A stretch of DNA of 62,450 nucleotides from Metaruminococcus_A sp900762715 (GTDB lineage Bacteria > Bacillota > Clostridia > Oscillospirales > Ruminococcaceae): contig DBFBLF010000070.1 of the NCBI GenBank assembly GCA_048204295.1, positions 1 to 62,450 on the forward strand. The letters are read 5' to 3'. Made by a program: the position numbers and the translations under genes. This document shows, one piece after another, positions 1-7,566 of this stretch. Each line of letters begins with the position of its first letter. The first letter of the stretch is position 1. The notes beneath the pieces were generated by a model. That model ran no database searches and was not told the origin of the DNA. It was given only the letters and a program-made list of their open reading frames with translations.

Positions 1-22
1 AAGAAAATGAGGTAGATTTAAA

Positions 23-688
23 TTGCCTTTTAATATCAGCACTGATATGATGATAACTTGGTTTGTTCGTCTGGTCGTCGCATTCACGGCGCTGCCGATT
101 CACGAATTCGCCCACGGCTATGTGGCCGATAAATTGGGCGACCGTACCGCCCGCTACCAGGGGCGGCTTAACATCAACCCTTTTACCCATATGGATTTAA
201 TCGGAACCGTCTGTCTGGTCTTCACCGGGTTCGGCTGGGGCAAGCCGGTTCAGATCAATCCGTACAATTTTAAGAAACCAAAATCGGGAATGGCGATTAC
301 CGCGGCTGCCGGCCCTCTTTCCAACCTGTTGATGGCTTTTGTCACCCTGATTCTCAGCAAGGTTTGTTATTATCTGCCGTTTGACAACCAGATTCTCAGC
401 ACCCTGGTTTGGATATTCGGTATTATGACTACGGTCAATATTTCACTTGCCATTTTCAACCTGATCCCCATCCCGCCGCTTGACGGCTCGCGGATTCTCA
501 ATCTCTTTCTGCCGGAACGGATCTACTTTGCCATTATGAAGTATGAAATGTTCATTTTTATCGGCTTATTTTTAATTCTCTGGACTGGGATTTTGGATGG
601 CCCGCTTTATTTCCTGAATAATCTTGTTTACACGGGCCTCAATTATTTAACCGGCTTTGTCGATCTAATCGCCAGGGCGTTGATGTAG
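23..688 (+). CDS. Site-2-protease-type M50 metallopeptidase, membrane
   Basis: A 221-residue integral membrane zinc peptidase of the M50 family, close in length to the YwhC-like group. The zinc motif HEFAH is seen at residues 27-31 inside the first membrane segment, and the third-ligand region reads PIPPLDGSR with Asp154. Several hydrophobic segments follow, consistent with a compact M50 core without a PDZ domain. The start is TTG with GAGGT upstream. The physiological substrate of this group is not established, so no pathway is claimed. It lies 10 bases before scpA, the usual clostridial arrangement, and is probably co-transcribed with it. Whatever gene precedes it lies outside the window. 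Confidence 0.85.
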   Translation: MPFNISTDMMITWFVRLVVAFTALPIHEFAHGYVADKLGDRTARYQGRLNINPFTHMDLIGTVCLVFTGFGWGKPVQINPYNFKKPKSGMAITAAAGPLSNLLMAFVTLILSKVCYYLPFDNQILSTLVWIFGIMTTVNISLAIFNLIPIPPLDGSRILNLFLPERIYFAIMKYEMFIFIGLFLILWTGILDGPLYFLNNLVYTGLNYLTGFVDLIARALM

Positions 689-698
689 GTGAAGCGTT

Positions 699-1427
699 TT
701 GGAACAAATCAGTTTTAAGCTTGAGGTCTTTGAGGGCCCGCTTGACCTGCTCCTGCACTTAATTGCCAAACATAAGCTGAATGTTGTGGATATTGAAATC
801 ACCAGCCTTTTGGAGCAGTACCTCGCCTATATTGAGCAAATGAAACTGGCCGATTTGGAAGTCGCCAGCGAATTTCTTGAAATGGCGGCAAGGCTTGTAT
901 ACATTAAAACCGTTTCGCTTTTACCCAAGCATGAGGAGGCGGACGAGCTCAAACGGGAATTGAGCGGGGAGCTTTTGGAACTGTCCGCCATTAAATATGT
1001 GGCGGAGAAGCTCGCTGGTATGAACCGCGGTTATCAAGTTTTTGTTAGAGTCCCTCTTTCCATCCCTGTGGACAACACCTATCGCCGGGAGCATCTTCCG
1101 GAGGAGCTTCTGGCCGCTTATTTTGCAGTTGCGGGCCGGAAACAGAGCAAGCTTCCCCCTCCGGCCAGCGTATTCACTCCTTTGGTTAACAAACGTGTGG
1201 TTTCGGTTACGTCGCGGATTTTTTACCTGCTGAGGCGGCTTTATAAAGAAGGCAGCGCCAGCTTGAGCGACTGTTACCAGTCGGCCGGAGACCGGTCGGA
1301 GGTGGTAGCTACTTTTCTGGCGGTTCTGGAGCTTGTGAAAAGCAAACGGCTTACCTTAAATGAAGACAATACGGTGATTTATTTTAACCGGAATGTCGTA
1401 ACGGAGACAGTGGAAAATGGAAATTAA
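699..1427 (+). CDS. scpA: Segregation and condensation protein A
   Basis: A 242-residue kleisin subunit that bridges the SMC heads in the bacterial condensin SMC-ScpA-ScpB. The N-terminus (FEGPLDLLLHLI, about residues 11-22) is the family signature, and the C-terminal winged-helix region that contacts the SMC head is present. The start is TTG, 7 bases after an AGGTG site. The 3' end overlaps scpB by 11 bases, indicating translational coupling of the two partner subunits. Length is normal for the family. Confidence 0.95.
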   Translation: MEQISFKLEVFEGPLDLLLHLIAKHKLNVVDIEITSLLEQYLAYIEQMKLADLEVASEFLEMAARLVYIKTVSLLPKHEEADELKRELSGELLELSAIKYVAEKLAGMNRGYQVFVRVPLSIPVDNTYRREHLPEELLAAYFAVAGRKQSKLPPPASVFTPLVNKRVVSVTSRIFYLLRRLYKEGSASLSDCYQSAGDRSEVVATFLAVLELVKSKRLTLNEDNTVIYFNRNVVTETVENGN

Positions 1428-2007
1428 CCAGTATAAAGCGCAAATTGAGGCGGTTTTGTTCGCTTCCGGCGAGCCTGTTTCCGCCGTCCGTCTGGCAGAG
1501 CTGCTGGAGGTGGAAGAAGAGACCGTGCGGCAGGTTGTCACCTTGATGAAGGACGATTATGAAGCCGAAGAACGGGGCATCCTTTTAGTGGCATTGGGTG
1601 AAAGCTTCCAGCTTGTCACAAAAGACCGCTACGCAGGCTTAATCCGTACGGCGCTTGAAATCCGGCGAAATACGCCCCTTTCACAGGCGGCGATGGAAGT
1701 TCTTTCCATCATTGCCTACAACCAGCCGGTCACCAAGAGTTTTGTTGAGCAGGTGCGCGGCGTTGAAAGCGGGCAGATTGTCAATAATCTGGTGGAAAAG
1801 GGCCTGGTGGAGGAAGCCGGCAGGCTGGACGTGCCTGGCAGGCCGATTGCCTACCGGACAACCCTTCAGTTTCTCCGCTGCTTTGGAATATCCTCACTGG
1901 AACAGCTACCGCCCCTTCCGAACCAGAGCGGCCAGGTAATGCTGGACGAATATATGGCGTCCGAAGATCAGAAAAGTCCCATAGAAGAAATGCAGCGGGA
2001 AAAATGA
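1417..2007 (+). CDS. scpB: Segregation and condensation protein B
   Basis: A 196-residue partner of ScpA in condensin. It has the two winged-helix domains of ScpB, including the conserved stretch ALEIRRNTPLSQAAMEVLSI (about residues 80-99) and the QPVTKSFVEQVRGV segment. It dimerises and binds the ScpA linker near the SMC ATPase heads, acting in chromosome organisation and origin segregation. The ATG lies inside the last codons of scpA, so the two are coupled. Confidence 0.95.
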   Translation: MEINQYKAQIEAVLFASGEPVSAVRLAELLEVEEETVRQVVTLMKDDYEAEERGILLVALGESFQLVTKDRYAGLIRTALEIRRNTPLSQAAMEVLSIIAYNQPVTKSFVEQVRGVESGQIVNNLVEKGLVEEAGRLDVPGRPIAYRTTLQFLRCFGISSLEQLPPLPNQSGQVMLDEYMASEDQKSPIEEMQREK

Positions 2008-2028
2008 GATGAGACGAGGTGATGAACG

Positions 2029-2634
2029 TTGACAGGCTGGATCATTACGGCGGCTGTGTTTGCGTTTTTCACCCTGATTCTTATAACAAGTGTCAAATGT
2101 AAATTGATTTACCGAGACGAAAAGCTTCTGGTTAAGGTTGGATTTTGGTGCTTTTGGTTTACGCTTTTCCCAGCGAAGGAAAAAAAGGAAAAGCCAAAAA
2201 AAGAGCGGGAAAAGAAACAAACACCTGCTCCACGAGCGGAAAAGAAACCAGCGGAGAAAAGGGAAAAACTTGATTTTGATCTGGTCAAGAACCTGATAAG
2301 CTCCGGCCTCAAAGGGTTGAAAACTCTTTGGCGGCACTTGTTTTTCCACGGCCTGCGCGTTCGGATTACAGTGGGAGATGAGGACGCGGCCGAATGCGCC
2401 CTCCGGTATGGAAAGCTCTGCGGCGTGGTTCACGGCGGGATTGCGGCGGCGAAAAACCTGGCTCATCTGGAGGCAAAAGAGATTTCTCTTTCCTGCGATT
2501 TTACAAAAAATAAGACGGTTTACGACATTGAGGCGGCGGCGCAGATACGGATTGTTTTTATCTTTGGTGCGGCGTTTCGAATGCTTTTCAATCTCGCTGT
2601 CAATACTATTAAAAACAGCCGGCAGGAAAGTTAA
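2029..2634 (+). CDS. DUF2953 family membrane-anchored protein
   Basis: A 201-residue protein with an N-terminal membrane segment (about residues 4-22), a Lys/Glu/Pro-rich charged linker (about 50-83) and a C-terminal conserved region. The layout fits DUF2953, a family often found directly before gerW/ytfJ in Clostridia. Function is unknown; the neighbour suggests, but does not prove, a sporulation link. The start is TTG 3 bases after GAGGTGATGAAC; the nearby ATG at 2022 is in another frame. A 12-bp palindrome overlaps the stop codon. Confidence 0.7.
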   Translation: MTGWIITAAVFAFFTLILITSVKCKLIYRDEKLLVKVGFWCFWFTLFPAKEKKEKPKKEREKKQTPAPRAEKKPAEKREKLDFDLVKNLISSGLKGLKTLWRHLFFHGLRVRITVGDEDAAECALRYGKLCGVVHGGIAAAKNLAHLEAKEISLSCDFTKNKTVYDIEAAAQIRIVFIFGAAFRMLFNLAVNTIKNSRQES

Positions 2635-2642
2635 CCGGTTAA
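2631..2642. repeat. 12-bp palindrome TTAACCGGTTAA
   Basis: A perfect 12-bp inverted repeat that spans the stop codon of the DUF2953 gene, about 60 bases before gerW. It could be a protein-binding site or chance. No second copy was noticed in the window. Confidence 0.35.
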
Positions 2643-2703
2643 GTCAAGGCGATTCAAATCTTTTACGCCATAAGTAAAACATGATGATAGAAAGGTGCAG
2701 ACT

Positions 2704-3117
2704 ATGAGTGAACATCCAATTCAAGGTTTAATGTCAACCGCCATGCAGAAAATCCGTGAGATGATCGACGTCAATACGATTATCGGCGACCCGATTACAA
2801 CACCGGACGGAACTACTATTATCCCGGTTTCTAAAGTTTCATTTGGCTTTGCGTCCGGCGGGTCCGATCTCCCCGCTAAGGTTCAGAAAGACCTTTTTGG
2901 CGGCGGAAGCGGCGCTGGGATTACCATCAACCCGATTGCATTTTTGGTTGTATGCGGCGGGGACGTCAAACTCCTGCAGCTGAATGACGGCGATACCGGC
3001 GCGGTTGGAAAGGCAGTGGAAATGGTTCCGGAGGTTATTGACAAATTTGCCGAACTCTTTTCCAAAAAAGACAAGGCGCCGAAGAAAAGCAAGGCGCAGG
3101 AGCCTGCCGCTGAGTAA
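2704..3117 (+). CDS. gerW: GerW family sporulation protein YtfJ
   Basis: A 137-residue protein of the YtfJ/GerW family. It has the N-terminal MQKIREMIDVNTIIGDPI region, the Gly/Ser-rich core (FASGGSDLP, GGGSGAGI) and a Lys-rich tail. In Bacillus the family is made in the forespore and affects germination, but its biochemical role is unknown. The ATG at 2704 is chosen because AAAGGTG (2691-2697) is an ideal ribosome site six bases upstream; the in-frame GTG at 2695 lies inside that site. It follows the DUF2953 gene, the usual clostridial pairing. Confidence 0.88.
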   Translation: MSEHPIQGLMSTAMQKIREMIDVNTIIGDPITTPDGTTIIPVSKVSFGFASGGSDLPAKVQKDLFGGGSGAGITINPIAFLVVCGGDVKLLQLNDGDTGAVGKAVEMVPEVIDKFAELFSKKDKAPKKSKAQEPAAE

Positions 3118-3130
3118 TCGTTTTCCCGTT

Positions 3131-3160
3131 TGAATAGGACTTGCCTGTGTTCGCATATAG
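3131..3160 (+). promoter_or_regulatory. Possible forespore-type promoter before the carboxypeptidase
   Basis: TGAATA (3131-3136) lies 17 bases before CATATAG (3154-3160). The -35 matches the sigma-F/G class well; the -10 matches only the CATA part of CATAMTA. The location before a dacF-type gene makes this attractive, but the match is partial. Confidence 0.3.
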
Positions 3161-3215
3161 TTTTATCGAATACAGGCGGCTGAAAAGCCTCCTGAAGCTC
3201 GTTTTTTGGAGGCTT
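3143..3215 (+). promoter_or_regulatory. Tandem hairpins; the second buries the ribosome site
   Basis: Two inverted repeats fill most of the gap before the carboxypeptidase gene. The first pairs GCCTGTGTTCG (3143-3153) with CGAATACAGGC (3167-3177), with one G-U pair and a 13-base loop. The second pairs AAGCCTCC (3185-3192) with GGAGGCTT (3208-3215) perfectly across a 15-base loop. The second arm contains the GGAGG Shine-Dalgarno of the next gene. It could therefore act on translation, or partly as a terminator of gerW since TTGTTTT-like bases follow. Confidence 0.6.
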
Positions 3216-3220
3216 GTTTT

Positions 3221-4399
3221 ATGATGGGAAAACGGTTGATGGCGTTTGTTACCGCCTTTTTTCTTTTGTTTGGTCTTGCAGGGCCGGTTTCGGCTCAGGA
3301 GTATACGGGGAGCGTTTCTGCAAAGGCCGCCGTTTTAATTGAGGCAACCACAGGGCGCGTCCTTTACGCGAAAAACGCGGAAAGCAAGCTTCCCATGGCT
3401 AGTACCACCAAGGTCATGTCGGCCCTGCTTACGCTGGAACAGCCGGACTTGGACAAATATTTTGTGGTCGATCCGAACGCCATCAAGGTGGAAGGTTCTT
3501 CTATGGGATTGGTGGAAGGGGACCAGGTTACCCTGCGCGCTCTCGCTTATGGAATGCTTTTGCCCTCCGGGAATGATGCGGCGAACGCCGCCGCTGTGAG
3601 GATCGGCGGGACGATTGAGAATTTCATCGGGATGATGAACGATCGAGCAAAGCTGTTAGGCCTTGAAAACACCCACTTTGTCACCCCATCCGGACTGCAT
3701 GACGACAATCATTATTCCACTGCGAAAGATATGGCGATGCTCGCCCGTGCTGCCCTGAAAAACCCGGATTTTCTTGCGATCTGTTCTTCCAACAACGCAC
3801 AGCTTGAGTTTGGAAATCCACCTTATAAGCGGTGGCTGAAAAACAGTAATAAAATGCTGCAGAGCTACGACGGCGCAATCGGCGTCAAGACAGGTTTTAC
3901 CGATGAAGCCGGGCGGTGTCTTATCTCAGCTGCAAGGCGTGACGGTGTGACGTTAATCTGCGTTACTTTAAACGATCCCAACGACTGGCAGGATACTGCC
4001 AACCTTTTCGATTATGGTTTCACCCAGGTATCCGCAAAGGAAATTCCTAAAACAGTTGCCGGGGAAAAAACTGTCAGGGTAACGGGTGGCAGACAGAAAG
4101 AGTGTAAGGTGGAACTGTACGGTGCGGCTACCACGGTGGCCGATCCATCCAAGTTGACGGTGCAGTATCATTTGGACCGGTTTTATTACGCGCCGGTCAG
4201 AGCGGGCGATCTTTTGGGCCGTGTGGATTACCTTTATGAAGGAGAAATTATCGCTTCTCAGCAGCTAATGGCTTCTGAAAATGTGGAACGGCAGGTGGAA
4301 CCGGCTGAAACGGAAGGCGGTTTTTCAGGTTTTCTGCAGTCAATTGGAAGAGCTTTTAACGCGATTATAGAGTTTTTACAGAGTTTTGGACAGGAATAG
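3221..4399 (+). CDS. dacF: D-alanyl-D-alanine carboxypeptidase, DacF type
   Basis: A 392-residue secreted serine-type penicillin-binding protein that trims the terminal D-Ala from peptidoglycan stem peptides. It has a signal peptide ending near VSA (residue about 25), the active-site STTK (Ser61, Lys64), the SGN motif and the KTG motif in GVKTGFTDEAG. A C-terminal PBP5-type beta domain and an amphipathic tail follow. The ATG at 3221 is preceded by GGAGG at 3208-3212. Sporulation use (DacF/DacB role) is inferred from its place after gerW; a vegetative PBP5 role is possible, so the symbol is tentative. Confidence 0.85.
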   Translation: MMGKRLMAFVTAFFLLFGLAGPVSAQEYTGSVSAKAAVLIEATTGRVLYAKNAESKLPMASTTKVMSALLTLEQPDLDKYFVVDPNAIKVEGSSMGLVEGDQVTLRALAYGMLLPSGNDAANAAAVRIGGTIENFIGMMNDRAKLLGLENTHFVTPSGLHDDNHYSTAKDMAMLARAALKNPDFLAICSSNNAQLEFGNPPYKRWLKNSNKMLQSYDGAIGVKTGFTDEAGRCLISAARRDGVTLICVTLNDPNDWQDTANLFDYGFTQVSAKEIPKTVAGEKTVRVTGGRQKECKVELYGAATTVADPSKLTVQYHLDRFYYAPVRAGDLLGRVDYLYEGEIIASQQLMASENVERQVEPAETEGGFSGFLQSIGRAFNAIIEFLQSFGQE

Positions 4400-4413
4400 G
4401 AAAGGGTTTTGAC

Positions 4414-5154
4414 GTGGAAAAAATAAGAATTCAGAAAGTTTTGTCAGATGCGGGCTACTGTTCCCGCCGAAAGGCGGAAGAACTTATTGCCCGCGGAAAG
4501 GTAAAGGTCAACGGACATCCGGCGGAGATTGGAATGAAGGTCGACCCGGTAAGGGATTTAATCTCAGTCGGCGGGGAAAACCTCTATATCCCGCGAAAAA
4601 AGAGTTACCGTTATTTGATGATGAACAAGCCGCGCGGTTATGTTACAACAGTGAGCGACGACCAGAACCGGCGCTGTGTCATGGATCTTTTAAGCGATGT
4701 TGAGGAGCGCGTTTACCCGGTCGGGCGGCTGGATATGAACAGTGAGGGGCTGTTGATTTTTACAAACGACGGTGCCTTTGCAAATGACTTAATGCACCCC
4801 AGCCGCCATGTGACTAAAACTTACCGGGTAACTGTTCGCCCAGATATTACGGACGAGCAGACGGTTGCCCTTTCAGAGGGTGTTGTTATAGACGGGAGGA
4901 AGACCTTTCCTGCGGTTGTACGGGTACTGACCAAGGAACCGGGGCGGGTCGTAATCGAGGTAGTCATCCATGAGGGAAGAAATCGGCAGGTCCGTAAAAT
5001 GTGCGAGGCGGTCGGCCTTGAAGTGGCGCGCCTTAAACGAACCTCCGTTGGGCCTCTCCGCCTTGGAATGCTCAAGCCGGGCGCCGTACGCGATCTGACG
5101 GCTGAGGAACTCAAGGCAATTCGAAATGCAATTAAGAAACCGGAGCGGAAATAA
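4414..5154 (+). CDS. rluB: 16S/23S rRNA pseudouridine synthase, RsuA/RluB family
   Basis: A 246-residue enzyme converting uridine to pseudouridine in rRNA. An N-terminal S4 RNA-binding domain (RIQKVLSDAGYCSRRKAEEL, from residue 4) precedes the catalytic domain, which carries the catalytic Asp in GRLDMNSEGLLIFTNDG and the EGRNRQVRKM motif. The start is GTG with AGGAAAGGG upstream. RluB (23S U2605-type) is the likely assignment given the clostridial neighbourhood after dacF and scpAB, but RsuA-like specificity cannot be excluded. Confidence 0.88.
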   Translation: MEKIRIQKVLSDAGYCSRRKAEELIARGKVKVNGHPAEIGMKVDPVRDLISVGGENLYIPRKKSYRYLMMNKPRGYVTTVSDDQNRRCVMDLLSDVEERVYPVGRLDMNSEGLLIFTNDGAFANDLMHPSRHVTKTYRVTVRPDITDEQTVALSEGVVIDGRKTFPAVVRVLTKEPGRVVIEVVIHEGRNRQVRKMCEAVGLEVARLKRTSVGPLRLGMLKPGAVRDLTAEELKAIRNAIKKPERK

Positions 5155-5155
5155 A

Positions 5156-5530
5156 ATGTTGAAGATGCGAATTGTAACGGACAGGCAGGAGCTTTCCTCC
5201 TTTGCCAAAAAGTACGGAGTTGCGGACAGGGAAGGGCTTTGCCTTTATCTTGCAGAGAACCGCGGGGAGCCGCTTGGGGTTTGTTTTTACTGTTTCATCG
5301 ATGAGGGGATGGAGATCCTGTATGCGGACGCAGGGGGAGATACAGCGCTTTTTGACGGACTGATACGGGCCGCCATGGCGGCGCTTTTCGACCGTGAAAA
5401 TGACCGGGTTTTTTTTGCCGAAACTATGGATAGACAACTGCTGGAAAAATGTCGGTTTATAACGGGGGACAAGCTTTGTATAAAATCGGCAAATGTGTTT
5501 TTTCAAACTTGTAAAAATTGTAAAAACTAG
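5156..5530 (+). CDS. Small GNAT-like protein of unknown function
   Basis: A 124-residue protein with a GNAT-like pattern: a helix followed by the strand GEPLGVCFYCF, then EILYADAG and a helical segment. It is shorter than a typical acetyltransferase, and the acetyl-CoA P-loop (Q/RxxGxG/A) is not evident, so it may be degenerate or a distant relative. The C-terminus ends in a Cys-containing tail. The ATG at 5156 directly follows rluB and uses GGAGCGG inside the end of that gene as its ribosome site. A sigma-A promoter for the next operon begins just after its stop. Confidence 0.6.
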   Translation: MLKMRIVTDRQELSSFAKKYGVADREGLCLYLAENRGEPLGVCFYCFIDEGMEILYADAGGDTALFDGLIRAAMAALFDRENDRVFFAETMDRQLLEKCRFITGDKLCIKSANVFFQTCKNCKN

Positions 5531-5540
5531 TTTGAAACTC

Positions 5541-5569
5541 TTGTTATTTAATTAACGATAGTGTATAAT
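5541..5569 (+). promoter_or_regulatory. Sigma-A promoter of the biotin carrier operon
   Basis: TTGTTA (5541-5546) and TATAAT (5564-5569) are separated by exactly 17 bases. A start near 5576 would give a 60-base leader before the ATG at 5635. Confidence 0.85.
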
Positions 5570-5634
5570 GATACATAATGTTTCCTTGTGACAGACAGAA
5601 TGTTATTAAAATTATATTTAAGGAGATTTGTGCA

Positions 5635-6006
5635 ATGAGAAAATTTAACGTAGTAGTAAACGGCGAAAACTTTGATGTATCCGTCGATGAAATTGGCGGC
5701 GCTCCGGCTGCGGCTGCTCCGGTTGCGGCTCCCGCAGCTGCCCCTGCGGCTGCTCCGGCTGCAGCGCCAGCTCCCGCGGCTGCTCCGGCAGGTGCAACCG
5801 ATGTAAACTCTCCTATGCCGGGAACCATCCTTAAAGTTAATGTCGGCGTTGGGGACGTTGTAAAAGCTGGCCAGGCTTTAGTCATCCTCGAAGCGATGAA
5901 AATGGAGAACGACATTGTTGCTCCGGTCGACGGTAAAGTTGCCGCACTTTATGTAAAACAGGGCGACTCTGTGGAATCCAACAGCAAGATTCTCTCACTT
6001 GAATAA
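5635..6006 (+). CDS. Biotin carboxyl carrier protein
   Basis: A 123-residue biotinyl carrier subunit. A short N-terminal strand region is followed by a long Ala/Pro hinge (about residues 22-54) and a biotinyl/lipoyl domain with the canonical EAMKMEND; Lys89 is the predicted biotinylation site. It ferries the carboxyl group to or from the carboxyltransferase encoded next. The ATG at 5635 is chosen because AAGGAG lies 10 bases upstream; in-frame codons further upstream lie near the promoter. It begins a two-gene unit with its own promoter and terminator. Confidence 0.92.
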   Translation: MRKFNVVVNGENFDVSVDEIGGAPAAAAPVAAPAAAPAAAPAAAPAPAAAPAGATDVNSPMPGTILKVNVGVGDVVKAGQALVILEAMKMENDIVAPVDGKVAALYVKQGDSVESNSKILSLE

Positions 6007-6024
6007 GGAAAGGGACTTAGACGA

Positions 6025-7416
6025 ATGGCTAAAGTAAAAGTAACGGAAACTGTCCTGCGTGACGCGCACCAGTCCTTGCTTGCCACCAGAATGACTACCG
6101 ATGAAATGCTGCCTATCCTTGGTAAAATGGACAAGGTCGGTTTCTATTCTGCAGAAGTTTGGGGCGGCGCCACATTTGACAGCTGTTTGAGATTTTTGAA
6201 CGAAGACCCGTGGGAGAGACTCAGGGTTATCCGCCGGGAAATGCCCAACACCAAGCTGCAGATGCTGTTCCGCGGTCAGAATATGCTGGGCTACCGTCAT
6301 TATGCTGACGATGTCTTAGAATATTTTGTCCAGAAGTCGGTCGCAAACGGCATTGATATTATTCGTATCTTTGATGCGCTCAATGATATCCGCAACCTGA
6401 GAACCGCCATTAAAGCGGCGAAAAAAGAAAAAGCTCATGCGCAGGTCGCAATCTCCTATACTTTGGGCGATGTGTTTACCGATGAATATTATGTGGATTA
6501 TGCCAAACAGATTGAGGCAGAGGGAGCTGATTCAATCTGTATCAAGGATATGGCGGCTCTGCTGACGCCTTACCGTACTGCCATGCTGACCAAAGCAATT
6601 AAAAGCGCGGTCAAAATCCCGGTACAGCTTCATACCCATTACACTTCCGGCCTTGCTTCGATGTGCCTGCTTAAAGGGATTGAGAACGGCGCCGATATGA
6701 TTGATACTGCGATGTCCCCGCTCGCACTTGGCACTTCCCATGCGCCGACCGAGTCCATGGTTGCCGCTTTGCAGGGAACCGAATACGACACCGGTCTTGA
6801 CCTTGTGCTTCTCAACGAGATCCGTGAGTACTTTATGGGACTGCGTGCGAAGTATATCAAATCCGGCCTGCTCGACCCGAAGATGCTTGCGGTTGATGCG
6901 AACGCTTTGATTTACCAGGTTCCGGGCGGTATGCTCTCGAACCTTCTTTCCCAGCTTAAACAGGCTGGTAAGGAAGACCAGCTCAACGATGTTCTCAACG
7001 AGGTTCCGCGTGTCCGTGCAGATGCCGGTATGCCTCCGCTTGTTACGCCGACTTCTCAGATCGTTGGTACTCAGGCGGTATTCAACGTCATTATGGGTGA
7101 GCGTTACAAGATGGTCACCAAAGAATTTAAAGGCCTTGTCCGCGGCGAGTACGGTAAGACCCCGGTTCCGATTGATCCGGAATTTCGTAAAAAGATTATC
7201 GGGGATGCTGAGCCGATTGACTGCCGTCCAGCTGATCTTCTTGAGCCGGAGCTTGATAAACTCCGTGCTGAATGCGCTCAGTGGACCGAACAGGAAGAAG
7301 ACGTTCTCAGTTATGCCCAGTTTGGCCAGGTAGCGGTTAAATTCTTTGAGGGCCGTCATAAAAAACCTTTCAATGAAAACGAGCCGAATACGAAAATTCA
7401 GATCAGCTACAAATAG
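6025..7416 (+). CDS. oadA: Carboxyltransferase, oxaloacetate decarboxylase alpha type
   Basis: A 463-residue enzyme of the biotin-dependent carboxyltransferase family shared by oxaloacetate decarboxylase alpha, pyruvate carboxylase subunit B and transcarboxylase 5S. Seen features: metal ligand Asp13 in TVLRDAHQS, Lys174 of IKDMAALL (the lysine carbamylated in family members) and His203/His205 in LHTHYTSG. It lacks a fused biotin domain; that role falls to the carrier encoded 18 bases upstream. No biotin carboxylase and no membrane decarboxylase beta or gamma subunit is in the window, so the direction of the reaction is undecided. A strong terminator follows. Confidence 0.85.
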   Translation: MAKVKVTETVLRDAHQSLLATRMTTDEMLPILGKMDKVGFYSAEVWGGATFDSCLRFLNEDPWERLRVIRREMPNTKLQMLFRGQNMLGYRHYADDVLEYFVQKSVANGIDIIRIFDALNDIRNLRTAIKAAKKEKAHAQVAISYTLGDVFTDEYYVDYAKQIEAEGADSICIKDMAALLTPYRTAMLTKAIKSAVKIPVQLHTHYTSGLASMCLLKGIENGADMIDTAMSPLALGTSHAPTESMVAALQGTEYDTGLDLVLLNEIREYFMGLRAKYIKSGLLDPKMLAVDANALIYQVPGGMLSNLLSQLKQAGKEDQLNDVLNEVPRVRADAGMPPLVTPTSQIVGTQAVFNVIMGERYKMVTKEFKGLVRGEYGKTPVPIDPEFRKKIIGDAEPIDCRPADLLEPELDKLRAECAQWTEQEEDVLSYAQFGQVAVKFFEGRHKKPFNENEPNTKIQISYK

Positions 7417-7425
7417 ACGTTAATT

Positions 7426-7457
7426 AAAGCGCCGTGAACAGTCACGGCGCTTTTTAT
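7426..7457 (+). terminator. Intrinsic terminator after oadA
   Basis: AAAGCGCCGTGA (7426-7437) pairs perfectly with TCACGGCGCTTT (7442-7453) across an ACAG loop and is followed by T residues. Confidence 0.93.
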
Positions 7458-7530
7458 TTCGCTTAATTCTTAATGAAATGTAAATTAAATGAATAATTGA
7501 TGAACAAAAAAGGCAGTAAAGTAAAATTTG

Positions 7531-7539
7531 TGGTATGAT
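7531..7539 (+). promoter_or_regulatory. Extended -10 promoter element before yicC
   Basis: TGG directly precedes TATGAT (7534-7539), an extended -10. No good -35 lies at 16-18 bases. A start near 7546 would give a short leader before the ATG at 7567. Confidence 0.5.
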
Positions 7540-7566
7540 GAAAAAAACAAATGAGGGAGTATGGCC

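Noticed and set aside
5698..5792. Repetitive Ala/Pro codons
   Set aside because: This is the flexible hinge of the biotin carrier, not a DNA repeat element.
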